A DNA stretch of 64,000 bases from Capsicum annuum (taxonomy: Eukaryota > Streptophyta > Magnoliopsida > Solanales > Solanaceae). The position numbers and the translations under genes were made by a program. Location: positions 143,627,167 through 143,691,166 of the forward strand of contig NC_061114.1 of assembly GCF_002878395.1 (NCBI RefSeq), in the 5' to 3' direction. Positions within the stretch are counted from its first letter, which is position 1; every line of letters starts with the position of its first letter. Positions 20,260 to 33,027 of the stretch are shown in pieces. A model generated the notes under the pieces. That model searched no databases. It had not been told where the DNA came from and saw only the letters and a list, made by a program, of their open reading frames with translations.

Positions 20260-23200
20260 ACAAAAGCTTTCACAAGGTTAATTACTTTACAAAGAAGACA
20301 TTATTTCTCATTTATTGGGTTAATGGAGCCATTCCAAGATAAGTTGAATATAGAGGACTATAAGAAAAGTTAGAAATGTAGCATGCAATATCAAACACAT
20401 CAGGGAAAATATGGGCCATAGTGGATGCATTGGTGATTGTTAATGTGATAGTAGATGAGGAACAACAACTCATATTGCAGTTACAGAATGAAGATACAGG
20501 AATATCACTGGTGGTAACACTAATATATGTCAAATGCAACATGAATGATAGATTAGCTCTATGGGAATATTTAGAGGATGTGGCTATGAGACTTACAGAA
20601 CTATGGATTGTGGGTGGTGATTTCAATGTCATCATAAGTGAGGAAGAAAAGCTAGGGGAATTACTTGTAACAGTAGCTGAGACTGAAGATTTCAGATAGT
20701 GTCTTAATTTATGTAATTTGGAAGATGCTGGATTTAAAGGGAGCAAGTATACATGGTGGAATGGTAGAACAGATGAAGAATGCATTTTCAAAAGACTGGA
20801 TAAAGTAATGTTTAATGAAAAATTGAAAGACTTGTTTCCAGTAATGGAGTTGGAGCACTTGTTCAGAAGTGGATCAGATCATACCTCAATGCAAATCAAG
20901 TTTAGCACTATTAATGAGCATATTACTAAATCTTCCAGGTTTCTAAATATGTGGCTGTCGCAGAAATATTGTATGGAAGTCATAAAAGCAAATCAGCATA
21001 CTCAGGTGCAAGGAAACCCATTCATCATGTTCCATCATAAGATGAAGCAAGTTAAAAATGCTTTAGTTAAATGGAGTATGGAACACTTTGATAACATTTT
21101 CCAGGAAATTGCTACACTAGAGGAGATTAATAAAGTGAAAGAAAATCAATTTGAGGAGAGGCCAATAGGAGCAAATAAAGAAGGATTATTCAAGGCTCAG
21201 GCTGAGTTGAATGTGCAGTTGAGGAGAGAAAAAGAATTCTGGAAGCAAAATACTAGATTTCAATGGTTCAAGGATGGAGAAAGTAATACAAAATTTTTCC
21301 ATGCAATAGTAAAACGAAGAAAAAACAGGTTAAAGGTGCAAAGAATTCAAAATAAGGAAGGGGAATGGATAGAAGATCAGAATAGCATTGCAGATGCTGC
21401 TGTTGCCTTTTATCAGAAGTAATTTTCCAAAGAAGCTGTAATTGATGATTTTACTATGTTGGATGAATTGCCAACAGTAGTATCTGAGGATCAAAATGAG
21501 CAATTAATTGTCATTCGGTTTGAACAAAAACAGTGCAGGAGGACCAGATGGGATGACAGGGGCTTTCTTTTAAGATGTTTTGGATATAATAGAAGAAGCT
21601 GTGCATCAAATGGTATTAGCCTTTTTCTGTGGACAGGAACTACCTAGATTTGTAACTCATACAAACTTAGTACTCCTACCGAAAAAATAGGTGATAAACA
21701 CACTTTCAGATATGAGACCTATTTCATTATGTAATTTCGTCAATAAATCTTTTTCCAGAATTTTACATGATAAAATAAAAAAGTTATTACCAGATATTAT
21801 CTCAGAAAAGCAAGAAGGATTTGTTAAAGGGGGGAGAATTGCAGAGAATATATTGATGGTTTAGGAGATTGTATCTGAAATAAGAAAAAGAGGTAATATT
21901 CCTAATATGGTAATCAAGCTAGATACGATGAAGGCATATGATAGGGTGGACTGATTATACCTACTAAAGGGATAAGGAAGTTGGGGTTTAATGAAACTAT
22001 TATTGATATGGTTTACAGGTTAGCAGGTAACAATTGGTATTCCATACTGCTGAATGGACAACCAAGAGGATTTTTCAGATCTTATAGGGGTTTAAAGCAA
22101 GGAGATCCTTTATCCCCTACCCTCTTTATTATTACAGGTGAGCTTATGTCCAGAGCACTAAGACATTGATAATAAAAAAGGAATTCAAGTTATTTTGAAT
22201 GCCAAGAGAAAGTCCAAAGATAAATCATTTAGAATTTGTAGATGATATGATCATACTTTGCAAAGCTAAGTTAGGTACTTTGCAAAAAGTCACCTCTACT
22301 TTGGAGAAGTATGAAAACATATCAGGGCAGAAGATCAACAAAGAGAAAAGTGCTATTTACTTGCATAAAGGGGTTTCTCAAGGAGTGGTGATTATGGCTG
22401 AGGTGGCTACTGGGATCGTAAGAAAAACATTTACTTTTATTTACTTAGGATGTCCTATCTTTCATATAAGAAAAAAAAAGGATAACTATTAGTTCATTAT
22501 GAAGAAGATTAGTAGCAAATTACAAAGTAGGAAGGGTAAATTGCTATCATATGGGGGAAGAACAGTATTGATCAAGCGTATTCTACAAAGCATTCCAATT
22601 CATTGTCTTTCAGTAATGAACCCACCAGTAATTGTGTTGAATTTAATTCAAAGAATGCTTGCTCAATTCTTCTGGAGTAATCATATTGGTGGAAGAAGCA
22701 GACATTAGGTAAGGTGGAAGCAATTATGTTTTCCTGAAGAGGAAGGAGGTCTGGGATTTAGATCATTGTAGGATATAAACATGGCTTTATTTTGCAAGTT
22801 GTGGTGGAATTTTAGAACCAAGTCCTCTATTTGGAGTGAGTTTATGAATAACAAGCACTGTAAAAAATGAACACCCAAATTTGATTATGTGGAAGACAAA
22901 AGGAGGATCTCAGGTGTGGAAGAAAATATTGCAAGTTAGGGAACTGGTTGAACATCAGATTTTGTGGAAAACAAATCAAGGGAATGCAAATCTATGGTTG
23001 GACAATTGGAAAACTCTTGGAAGCTTATACAGTATTGTTCAGGACAGCAGGGAATGAGATATAGGTATCAGGAGGTAAAATATTTGATTCAAAATGGAGC
23101 ATGGGATTATCAGGTATTGAATCAGTTGTTTCCTTCTGAGATTGTTTCTCATATAGTAGACACAAGGGTAATACCATGTAGCAAAAAAGAAAAGGATAAA

Positions 23201-24335
23201 CCCATATGGATGCTTAAATCAAATAGGGAGTTCACTGTTAAATCTGCTTGGCAGTACATCAGACATAGGGAGGATAAAAAAGTATTGTTTAAGGAGATAT
23301 GGATAAAAAGTGTGCCATTTAAGATTGTGTTTATCATATGGAGACTTTGACAAGGAAAAATACCTGTAGAAGAGAACATTAGAAGATGGGGAGTGTAAGG
23401 ACCATCAAGATGTTGGTGTTGTAGATTTTCAGACCAAGAAACCATGTCTCATGTGTTTCGAAGGTCCTATTGCTAACAGGACTTGGTCCTATTTTTTTTC
23501 TTTTGCGGGTATATACATTGGAGGACTAGGGCTAAGGGAAACTATTCTAGCCTAGTGGAATACAGAGGTGAGAGACAGAGATAAAGCTTATTATAAAGCT
23601 TTACCAAGCATGATAATTTAGGAATTATGGAGATTAAGGAATAACAGAAAACATGAAGGCAAGGCAATTTCAGAACAAAGAGCAATATTCAATATTTCTA
23701 GAAACATTGGATTTTTGCTTAAAGTCAGAAGGTATTAGAAGATATTTCCCTATGCATGGCCAGACATCTTGGAAGAATTTAAGAATAGCAGAATTAGAGT
23801 AAAGGCTAGTCAGGTGTTATGGAATTTCCCAAATGAGGGTGGGTCAAATATAATTCAAATAGTATATCCAGAGGAAATCCAGGTGTTAGTTCATATTCTT
23901 ATTGCTTAAGGGATGAGAGAGGTGATTTACTTTATGCTAAAGGGTCTAAGATGAAAGATACTACCAATGTGGAAGCAAAAACTTATGCTATGTTAGAAGC
24001 AATACTACATAGTTCAAATTCGCAGTATGAAAGGAGAATTTTTCAGACAGATTCCCTTGCTATTTCGAAAATAGTTACCAAAGAATGGAAATGTCCTTGG
24101 AGTATTCTACAGTATTTAAAGCAGATATGGTCACATATAGTTCATAAGCAGATATAATTCCAACATATTATAAGGGAAGGAAATTAGCTAGCAGACCATT
24201 TAGCTAATATTGCTATAGATAAAGGGTCATTCACAGTCAGTACATTCAATCAGTTAGAAACCAAAGGGAAGAAGATACTTAATAGTGATAAATTACAATG
24301 TCCTTATTTCATAGTTTCACCAAAGACTGGTTGAA
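20260..24335 (+). pseudogene. LINE ORF2 (AP endonuclease, reverse transcriptase, RNase H)
   Basis: The endonuclease domain shows the catalytic LMEPF glutamate (about 20320), GGDFNVI (20617-20637), KYTWWNGR, RLDKVMFN and SDHTSM (about 20875). The RT shows MRPISLCNF, GFVKGGR, VIKLDTMKAYDRVD (motif A, about 21915-21955), GLKQGDPLSPTLF (about 22090-22128) and FVDDM (about 22235), the L1 form of the YxDD box. RNase H is visible as NVEAKTYAML, QTDSLAIS and LADHLANIA (about 23966-24210). Two frame changes, one before 20420 and one at 22170-22199, and many stops inactivate it. The enzyme would copy LINE RNA at a nicked target. Confidence 0.85.
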
Positions 24336-25124
24336 AAGGCTGACATGGATACTATTTTCAGAGCTTACAAGCAATATTTACAATCCAGCAAGGGACCAAA
24401 AGAAAAACTACCTAGCCTGAACTACTTCAGCCATCAACAAGGACTCACAACAAAAGGGGAGGGTTATAAGGATATTCTACATTGCATACACCTATATACC
24501 TTGCTATTTTCCAATCATTCGTGGGTTCAAGCATCCCAAAATATTCCTCCCTACCATAACTGGAGGTATGTAGAGTGTCAAAGAACAGATGAGCTCAATA
24601 CAAGTAAACACATGAGGGTCTTACTTACTTGGAGAGATAAAAGTTATCAGGGACTTCTAACCCTCAGCAGAGCATAAAAAGGAGGTCTTTTTCCCATCCA
24701 CAAGAGATCACAACTACGAGATGATACAAGTTCAGGATTAAATAAAGCTCAAATTCATAAAAATATAAGAGGCGAGCTACACTCACTCTTGAAAGCTGTT
24801 AAAGACAGCAGCCATGATGAACCAAGGAAGAGAATTGATGACCCAAAGAAGCTTCAGCAAGAACTGAAAATTGAAGAAGGGGGAGCAGCTCATTTCTTAG
24901 CTCAAAAGACAATGGAGTTGAAGACACAAATAGGAAGCCCTACTGATAAGGGTATATGTAATAGAGTAGGGCCTTTAGACCGGATCGGGTTGCGGATTAG
25001 GCCATTTTAATTTGTATATGTTTTTATTTCATATGGATTGGTCCATATCATTGTAAAGACTATTTGTTTTTGATGAATTTATAAAATACTAACCTTTTAT
25101 CCTAATTTGCCTCTTTTGCTCTTT

Positions 25125-26360
25125 CTTATTTAGGGTCATGTCCTCAGTAAGTTGAGGTTGCTCCATGTCATGATGAATAACCTCCCTCTAATATTTCTTT
25201 GGTTTATTTCTACCTCACTTGAATTTATCCTTAGCCAAATCTTTCATACCTTTGTATTGGGGCCTCTATACACCTTCTCATCATATGCCCGAACCAAAAC
25301 TCACTTCTCACATCTTGACTTCCACCGAAGTCACTCCCACCTTATCTCGAATAACCTTATTTCTAATCTTGTCTTTCCTAGTAAACCCCGACATGCATCG
25401 TAGCATTCTCATTTCCGACACATTTATCTTTTGGATATGAGAGTTCTCGACTGGCTAATACTCCAACCCATACAATAAAGCTTGTTTAACCATCACTTTG
25501 TAGAACTTGCCTTCGAGTTTAGGAGGCACCTTATTATTTACGTAAGATATCGAGAGCGAGCCTCTATTTGATTCACCCTGCCACAATACGGGTGTGACAT
25601 CTTTATTAATCTCTCTATCCCTTGGATCATAGACTCAAAATACTTGAAAATATCTTATTTTTGAATGACCCACTTATTAAGCTTTACAACCACAACATTT
25701 CATGTGTCACCTGCTGAACTTGTACTCCAAATATTCAATCTCAAACCTACTTAATCAAAACCCTTTGTATTCAAGGGTTTGCCTCTAAATCTCTAATTTA
25801 GCGTTAACTCCACTACAAGTCTCATCAATTAGAACTACATCACTGCAAAAATCATACACCATGACACCTTATCTTGAATTTTCCACGTCAAAACATCCAT
25901 CACCAAGGTATATAAAAACAAGCTAAGACTCAAACCTTAGTAGAACCCCATCAAGACGAGAAAGTGCTCTGAATATCCTTCCACAGTTCTAGCACGAGTC
26001 TTGACTTCATCGTATGTATCCTTAATTGCCCTAGTATACATTACTAGTATACCTCTAGCCTCCAAGAAACTCCAGAGAACCTATATAGGGACTTTAGCAT
26101 ATGCCTTTTCTAGGTCGATGAACACCATCAATAACTTTTTCTTCCTCTCCCTATACTGGTCCACTGGTTTCCTTATAGATGGATGACTTTCGTAGTCGAG
26201 CTTCCTGGTATGAATCCAAACTGATTCTCAGAAATAGACGCAATCCTTCTTAACCTCAACTCTACTATCCTCTCCAAAACCTTCATAGTGTGACTTAACA
26301 ACTTGATGCCCCTATAGTTGTTGCAATCCCTCCCCATCGGTACACAAGCAAGACAATATT
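25125..26360 (-). pseudogene. RTE LINE reverse transcriptase fragment, minus strand
   Basis: Read on the minus strand from the right, motifs follow the RTE order. LLSHTMKVLERIVELR- and ISENQFGFIPGS-like residues lie at about 26190-26310, then PVDQYRERKKKLLMVFIDLE (about 26105-26165). VSEMRMLRCMSGFTRKDKIR lies near 25350-25420, and EVIHHDMEQPQLTEDMTL near 25135-25190. Frames shift repeatedly. The 3' UTR is missing: the fragment stops where the L1 LINE ends. Confidence 0.7.
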
Positions 26361-26479
26361 ATATGTAGACCCAATATTGAGTAAGAGCCTATTTGGATTG
26401 ACTTATTTAAGTGTGTGTAGGGAAAAATAGCTTTAAGTAATTCTGTAATAAAAAAATAAAAAGTATTCTTAAGCACTTA

Positions 26480-26620
26480 TGACATTCGGGATTGCATAAC
26501 TATAGGGGTATAAAGTTGTTAAGCCACAATATTAAGGTTTGAGAGAGAGTAGTAGAGTTGAGGTGAAAAAGGATTGTGTCTATTCCAAGATCAATTCAAA
26601 TTGATGTTAAAATGCTCGAC
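26480..26620 (+). pseudogene. RTE LINE RT fragment, + strand, left part of a split copy
   Basis: The + strand reads NYRGIKLLSHNIKV, a stop, then ERVVELR, continuing to about 26616. The continuation, with MEFIHLVRKLVEQYRERKKD, lies at 34064-34134. Together they form one RT segment (finger region) interrupted by the LTR element at 26621-34058. The neighbouring minus-strand RTE fragment covers the same RT region, so these are two different copies in opposite orientation. Confidence 0.65.
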
Positions 26621-27266
26621 TAATACAAGAGAGACCAAGAAGATACGAAACATACACCAAAATAATCCACGAGTTTGAAGAACCGAGGACCCTTTTGGTG
26701 ACCACTCTCAAATTCACTATCAACAACAAGAATACAAGGTATAATGATGTATTTGACACCAAAACAGCCAACCCAAATTAATGTAACAAGAAGAAGAAGA
26801 TGAACAACACAATAAGATTTCAAAAATAGAACGATTACAAGGTTACACAACAAGAACACTACCAATGGTTACAACAAAATAAAGATAGAAAGATAGACAA
26901 ATGGAGGTATAATCTTAAGAACCCAAGAACATATGACACTCTTAGACCCTTAACACTACACACTATAACCACCTATCTCTTACAATTAACACAAGAGAGG
27001 CATCCACCACCCAAGCACCAATGTATCAAGCAATGCACCATACAAGTGATTCTACACTTGTATATGGCCCTAGTTATGGTTTTGGGACTCTCTATCTCTC
27101 TCTAAGAGAAGAGTTCTCTCAATATCATTAAGCAACTAAAGAAATAAACCTTACAATGTTCTATTTATACTACATTACAATAATAACAAAATGACAAAAG
27201 GGCCCTTTAGTGACTAGTCTACAAAAATACTAAAAAAGTGTCGTGATCATGATCATACTTGTATCA
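26621..27266 (-). repeat. 3' LTR of the gag-only element
   Basis: 646 bp, matching the right LTR (29379-29768 joined to 33799-34058) closely in both composition and order. It starts TAATACAAGAGAGACC and ends GATCATACTTGTATCA. On the minus strand it follows the polypurine tract directly, so it is the 3' copy. Confidence 0.85.
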
Positions 27267-27269
27267 TCC

Positions 27270-28835
27270 TCTCCATCTTGAGAGAAATTTGACCACAAAT
27301 TCACGGGATCACCTCTTTTACAAAGGCACTTCACAATCTCCTTCTTGCGGCTACATATCTTCTCCATATCTTTATTTTGCTCTTCAACTTTTCCTTGCTC
27401 TCCATCTTGCGGTTTGCCATCATTCTTAACTGATTCAATGCCCACCTCTTCTCTAAGATAGTACAATTTACCCTCCCTTAAGATTATATTCCTCCATTTT
27501 AGGAACTCACTAGCCTTGTGCCCCCACCCTTGACACTTGAGGCATTGAAATCCCTTGGGATTGGAAGTAGAATTCAATTTACCTTCATACCTTGGAGGAT
27601 TTTTTTGGACAGCCTTGGTGGCCTCGGGTTAGGAAGCCATGAATGAGTTCTCTTTAAGCTCCCTCTCAACCTCTAAAGTCGCATGGAAGATGCCATGTAT
27701 AGTGTCGAATTTGTGAAGCATCATGCAAGTGGAGATTTCCTTGTTTAACCCAACCTTGAAGCGTATAATGTCATGACATACTTGCTCGCCTCAGTGGTCA
27801 AGTTTCAACATCAATTGTTGAAATTCATCGTAGTAAGACATAACAGGTTTGCTCTCTTGCCTCAAATTGTACAATTTTACAAGGAGCTCATGCCTATAAG
27901 TGTCAAGCAAGTACCTTTGCCGCATAAGGTTCTTCAACCGAATCCAAAGAGGAGGTTGTCCCCAAATTATCTCATTCCCAAACAGTTTAACATACTCCCA
28001 CCATGTATTAGCATACCCTTCGAAGTGAGCTATAGCATAACAACTTTTTTTTTCTTCGGTGAGATCATTAAGTTGGAAGATCTTGTCACAAGACGACTCC
28101 CATTCAAGGTAGGCTTTGGGATCACTCTCACCTTTGAAAACGAGAAAGCTCACTTTGATGGAATTGAGACCTACATTTCGATTTGGTTGGACATCTCTCA
28201 CCTCTCAACCTAACTCCTCATGTCTACCTCTCATTCTTTCTTCCCTCAAGTGAACATTATCATACGACCCATAACTATCATGTTGTCCTCCCCTACCATA
28301 GCCCTCAACATGGATGGGTCTATTTGGGTTAAGAATTGCTTTTTCAATGATATCGAAGCATTTTTGCCTCGAGCTTGTAGTGGCGGGATTGGATTTGGAT
28401 TGTGAGGTCTTTAGTCAAGTGGAGTTTGGATGAGAGGGTTCGGGTTTGTGGTAGTATTTAGGTTCCAAGCTCGTCTTATTGGACTTGGTGGAGTGGAGGA
28501 TGGTTTGATCTATCTTGTTCTCATCTTCGGGAATAAAGATTGGTTGGATTTGTGGCAATTGGTGGATATAACATTTGGTGCAAGGTCTCAGGAGTATTAG
28601 TTGGGAATTGTTTTGAGGGGTGGAAGGTCGACTCCTTTGGCTTTCCAGACGTTCTAATCTCCCACTCATTAATGCCATATTCGTATCTAATTTCTCAAGA
28701 CCCACATTCAACCTAGCCACATCTCGGGACATAGTTTTAAGGTGAGCCAAAATGAGATTGATGGAATTATTGTCGATTGTTTAAGCATTTGAAGCCTCGG
28801 GTTCTATTGTGGTTGTACCAAAAATAAAACTTTAA
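27270..28835 (-). pseudogene. gag gene of the gag-only element, fused to a pol-like tail
   Basis: One reading frame spans the region with four nonsense codons, at 28415-28417, 28205-28207 and 27791-27793 (TGA) and at 27629-27631 (TAA), and no frameshift. The order is an N-terminal helix (LKTMSRDVARLNVGLEKLDT), a proline-rich linker, and a Retrotrans_gag core (SIKVSFLVFKGESDPKAYLE, GYANTWWEYV, LYNLRQESKPVMSYYDEFQQ). A zinc knuckle follows, CLKCQGWGHKASEF, whose last cysteine has become phenylalanine. After a lysine/glutamate-rich stretch it ends NLWSNFSQDGEDD, which resembles the C-terminus of gypsy pol that overlaps the polypurine tract. Gag would form the virus-like particle. Confidence 0.8.
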
Positions 28836-29378
28836 GTTACGGTCCAACAAGACACCCAATTTGTCCACAACATCACACACAACAATTCAACACAAATCCT
28901 ATAAAACAAAATACAGATTAGTTTAAAACAACCTCCGACAATGAGATCCCACCTTCAAGTTTCTTCAAACTCAAGCTCAACAATGGTGGATGACTCAAAT
29001 CACCTCCAATTTAGCTCAAATTCGAACCCTATACTCCTATAGTATTAGAGAACACAAATCTAACACTAAAGATACAAGAAAAACACAAAATCAAAAATTC
29101 AAAATTTGACCTAGGGTCAAAAACGGGTTTAGTATTTTTTGGGGGATTTTTTATTTTAAAACTTTTTTTTGTTGGAATTTTCAATTTCTAGACTCTAATA
29201 GTGTTATAAAACAAGGATCTAACACTATAAACACACAAAAATCAAGTCTCAAAAATTGAAAAACCCTAAAAACGTGAACTGTAACTTTTTTCTTTTTTTT
29301 CTTTTTTTTTTATTTTCAAGATAACAATCCCAAGATTGATTTTGTTGGAACAAAATTAAACCTTGCTTTGATACCAAA
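28836..29378 (-). other. Untranslated leader and primer binding site of the gag-only element
   Basis: Minus-strand leader between the 5' LTR and gag. The primer binding site at 29361-29376 begins two bases inside the LTR edge (29379). T and A runs dominate and no ORF is supported. Confidence 0.7.
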
Positions 29379-29768
29379 TGATACAAGAGAGACCAAGAAG
29401 ACACAAAACATACACCAAAATAATCCACAAGTTTGAAGAACCGTGGACCCCTTTGGTGACCACTCTCGGATTCACTACCAACAACAAGAATATAAGATAT
29501 AATGGTGTATTTGACACCAAAACAGCCAACCCAAACTAATGTAACAACAAGAATAAGATGAACAACATAGTAAGATTTCAACAATAGAACAATTACAAGG
29601 TTAGACAACAAGAACACTACCAACGGTTACAACAAAATAAAGATAGAAAGATAGACAAATAGAGGTATAATCTTAAGAACCCAAGAGCATATGATACTCT
29701 TGGACCCTTAACACTACACACTACAATTACCTATCTCTTACAATTGACATAAGAGAGACGTCCACCAA
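29379..29768 (-). repeat. 5' LTR of the gag-only element, left part of a split copy
   Basis: Matches 26621-27005 of the other LTR. The copy is broken after TCCACCAA by the nested element and resumes at 33799 with ACCACCCAAGCACCAATGTA, running to 34058. The summed length is about 645 bp after removing the duplicated target. Confidence 0.85.
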
Positions 29769-30537
29769 TGATACCGGAAAAACAAGAGGAACACAAAACA
29801 AACACCAAATCAGTCCATTAGTTTGAAGAACCCGTGGACTTATTTGGTGACCACTCTTGGATTCACTACAACAATAAGAAGAACGAAATATAAGGGTGTG
29901 TTTCAACCCCAAAACAGCCACCAAACTAGATTTAACAACAAAAAAATGAAGAACAAGATGAACTTAACCATGGGTATAACAACAACAACACAAACGGGTA
30001 CAATACAAGATACAAACGTTACAAGATTGCCAGAATAGAAAGGATAGATAGAGTGACATACACTATCTCATGAACTAAGAACCTATGTGTATTAAAGCGC
30101 CTAGACCCTTAATACAGTGATAATAGGAACAACTACTCTCTTCGGTGAGCACAAGAGAGACCTCAACCTCCTCTAGCACCTAACTTTCTAAGTCATGAAT
30201 GCAACACTAGTGATTCTATACTAGTATCACCCTAATTTTGGGTTGCCTCATCAAGAGAAGAGAGGAATTGTCTTTCAAAGTATTATACAACTTACAAATA
30301 TCATCAAAATCTCCCTAACAAATGACCTAAAAGGTTCCTTATATAGTAGTTATAAACCAGGTGTGAAATATCCAAAATGACCCCTTAGTCTCAAGTCTTC
30401 AAGTGGGTTCCCTTGGAGAGCATTATATGGACAGTTTTGGACCCTTTTAAGTCCTTATTTGCACTTCACTTTCACACTCCAAGTCTCGGGTTCAATATAT
30501 CTCACAAACATGCATTCTCATGGTCGTACCCGTATCA
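29769..30537 (-). repeat. 3' LTR of the nested element
   Basis: 769 bp. It pairs with 33028-33798 with scattered substitutions, for example TGATACCGGAAAAACAAGAG against TGATACGGGAAAAATATGAG, and small length differences. It borders the polypurine tract. Confidence 0.85.
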
Positions 30538-30956
30538 TCCTCCCCTTCTCGAAAAGAATTCGACCTCGAATCCATGCCTTGCAAAATCCAAAGAGAAGAC
30601 AAACAAGCACACATCCTCATGGTATGCACTTAAAACACTCAAAATATCCCACACCAGAAAAAAGAAACTGAGGACCCTTTGAGTTGAAGTCTCGGCCAAC
30701 AACAAATCTTGACATGCCAAGGTGGTTCATATTTGACATATAACCAAGAGTTCTTAGTGTTAAACATTATGAAGCCATTGACAAATTCACCAAGGACTTG
30801 GCTATGATAAGCACCCAAAAGAAACGCACCTAAGCCGAGAGTAAATCTTCCTCATCCTAAGATGGCACCAGGATCAAATGAGAAGAGTGGCCATACAAAT
30901 AGGTCTAAACAACACACCCATTTCTTGTAGTCTATACCATAACCATATGGCCTACT

Positions 30957-31730
30957 CTATACATTGGCATACATATCATCATAAGTAAAGAAAGAGTAGA
31001 GAAAGATGGCACTCAATTCTATTTTTACTATGGTGTCCTCGGAAAAGCCACACAAAGTAGAAGAAGAAGTAGTTTCCAAGACCACACATTCCTTACCATT
31101 AAGAGTACTCTCATCTTCCAAGAAGAGATTTCCATATTTAGGAGAAATGTTGTCACACCATAGTGGGTTAGCATATATGCTATAGCTTCCAAGGCAAGCT
31201 ATACCATCATTTTCACCACTAGGTCTATTAGGAGTGTTTAAACTATCTTCAAACAAGACATTATACCTAAAGAGTGAATGATCTAACCCGCGGACAAATT
31301 TGGAACGTTCACTCCCTAAGGAATCATTATCAAGTTCCAAAGATATGTCAAGCACACGATTAACTCTATGAGCCAAGCAAACATTAGAATCCTTACAACA
31401 ACATAGGCTCACGAGTTCACTCCTTTTTTCTTGACCAATATTTTTAAATTTTTCACTCACTTAAGACTCATTAATCATATCACATATATCCTTAAATGGT
31501 GGGAAAGTTTTACTCACAAGTTAGGCAGCAACTTCCTTCAAAAAGCTCTCAACGCAAGGTGCTTGGACAATTGGATTTTGTGGGTATAGTTTGGGTAACA
31601 ATTGGCATATAATTTCAATGTACCATTTCATATCTTTAATATTGTCATTGATACGATCACATGTGGCATTGAAATTGTAGGCATCTATTGTACCTAACAA
31701 AAAGACACAACAAACAAAGAAAACAAACAA
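30957..31730 (-). pseudogene. ORF of unknown function in the nested LTR element
   Basis: One minus-strand frame of about 258 codons from 31730, broken by TAA at 31521-31523 and a second TAA just before 31460. The N-terminal segment MFVFFVCCVFLLGTIDAYNF looks like a signal or membrane segment. Next come CDRINDNIKDMKWYIEIICQ, SLCCCKDSNVCLAHRVNRVL (cysteine-rich), RYNVLFEDSLNTPNRPSGEN and YANPLWCDNISPKYGNLFLE. None of these is a gag, protease, RT or integrase motif. The PLWCDNI-PK-GNLF-ED block recurs at 51.3-51.6 kb in another gypsy remnant, so the ORF belongs to a transposon-borne family. No function can be given. Confidence 0.6.
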
Positions 31731-33027
31731 ACAAACTTGTTACATAAAAATGCCTCACCACACTCTCACTCTCAGTTTTACCTCATACTTGGTTTCACAA
31801 GTATTGAAAGCCGGCTTGTACTTCGTGAGTGATTGAGTGTCGAGTCTACTCTTGTCCCGAAATGGATTTTTGTTTGAAACTCAAATGAAATCTTGTAGGA
31901 CTTGAGTCGAGAACTAAAAATGAATTCAAAAAGATAAAAGTACATAACAAACGTAAACACGAACAAATCACACAAAACTAACTTACAAGCTAGTAGGAGA
32001 TTACTAGGTTGTCAATTAGTGTTCAAACCAACAAACGAACTAAGAGACAATAAAATAAAACTAAGAAATCAAAACTTTGAGCCAAAATTTGATGTGTGAA
32101 TAGTAACTTGATGATGTGGCAGCCACGTATTGGTTGCGGTTTCTACAATTTTTATTTTCCAAAGCCCAAGTCTTGATCAATTTTAATTTGGATTGGTGAA
32201 ATGTGTTTTAAGGAGGGAAGAATAAGTCTTGGAGCCTTTTTCAAGTTTCAAATTTCAAGACTTGACTTTTATAGTACTTTTCCTTAAAATATGGACCCTT
32301 GTTTCATGGGAAAGTGACCCTTGTTTCATCGGAAAGTGGTTTAGAAGTGATGTAAAGTCTTTTGGTGGTTGGGGGTCTTTCAAGACTAACAATTACTTAC
32401 ACCTCTTTCTTTCACCTTTTTAGGATCTATCATTCACTTTATGAAGAAAGGTGAAGAACTTAAAGAACAACAACAACCACACCAAGAACAATACCAACAA
32501 TCTTCAAGAACAAAAATAATTCCAACGGCCAACTCCAACCCACAACGACAAATGGCCAAGTCTCTTTAGTGTTGTGTCTTCGGTTTTAACAAGAGATGAA
32601 GGTTGTGAAGAACTACAAGAACAACAACAACATTCACCAAGAACAACAAAAACACTCCTTTCAACAACTACAACCAAACACACGGCCAATCAAGTTTCTC
32701 AACAACAATGTCTACCACAACAATGTTCAACAACAATGGGCCAAGCTTATGTTCACAACAACAACATCAAAATACAAGCTCAAATCAAGATGTAGATTCA
32801 ATGTGTTAGAGAGGAACAAAACTAACACTTAGAGACAACAAAGACAAGTAAAAATCTCAGCCAAGACACCACAAAAAACACAATTTTCGGCCAAGAACAC
32901 AAAATGGACAGATTGTTCTTTTTTTTGGAATTTTTTAGATTTTAATTTTTTTTTTTTTTAATTTTCAAGAAAGCAAGCCCAAGATTGATCTTGTGGGAAC
33001 AAAATCAAGCCATGCTTTCATACCAAA
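31731..33027 (-). other. Leader of the nested element
   Basis: Between the ORF and the 5' LTR on the minus strand. Around 32455-32775 it is rich in AACAACAAC-type trinucleotide repeats, and at 32930-32960 it has T runs. Small open frames here are low-complexity (poly-Asn/Gln or Ser/Cys) and not supported as genes. The primer binding site is at the right end. Confidence 0.55.

Larger units (their letters stand above)
18558..25095 (+). mobile_element. L1-type LINE, + strand, decayed
   Basis: ORF1 with a CCHC knuckle, then ORF2 with endonuclease, RT, a C-terminal region and RNase H, lie in order on the + strand. The 3' UTR runs to about 25095, ending TTTTGATGAATTTATAAAAT. About 90 bp of the same element may lie upstream of the hAT insertion (15790-15879). 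The 3' end abuts an antisense RTE fragment. Stops are frequent but large open segments survive, so decay is moderate. Confidence 0.88.

Noticed and set aside
27773..28405. Long + strand open frames opposite the gag gene
   Set aside because: They are antisense shadows of the minus-strand gag, which has a clear gag core and zinc knuckle.
32455..32830. Poly-Asn/Gln open frames on the + strand
   Set aside because: They are translations of AAC/CAA trinucleotide runs in the leader of an LTR element and lack any domain.
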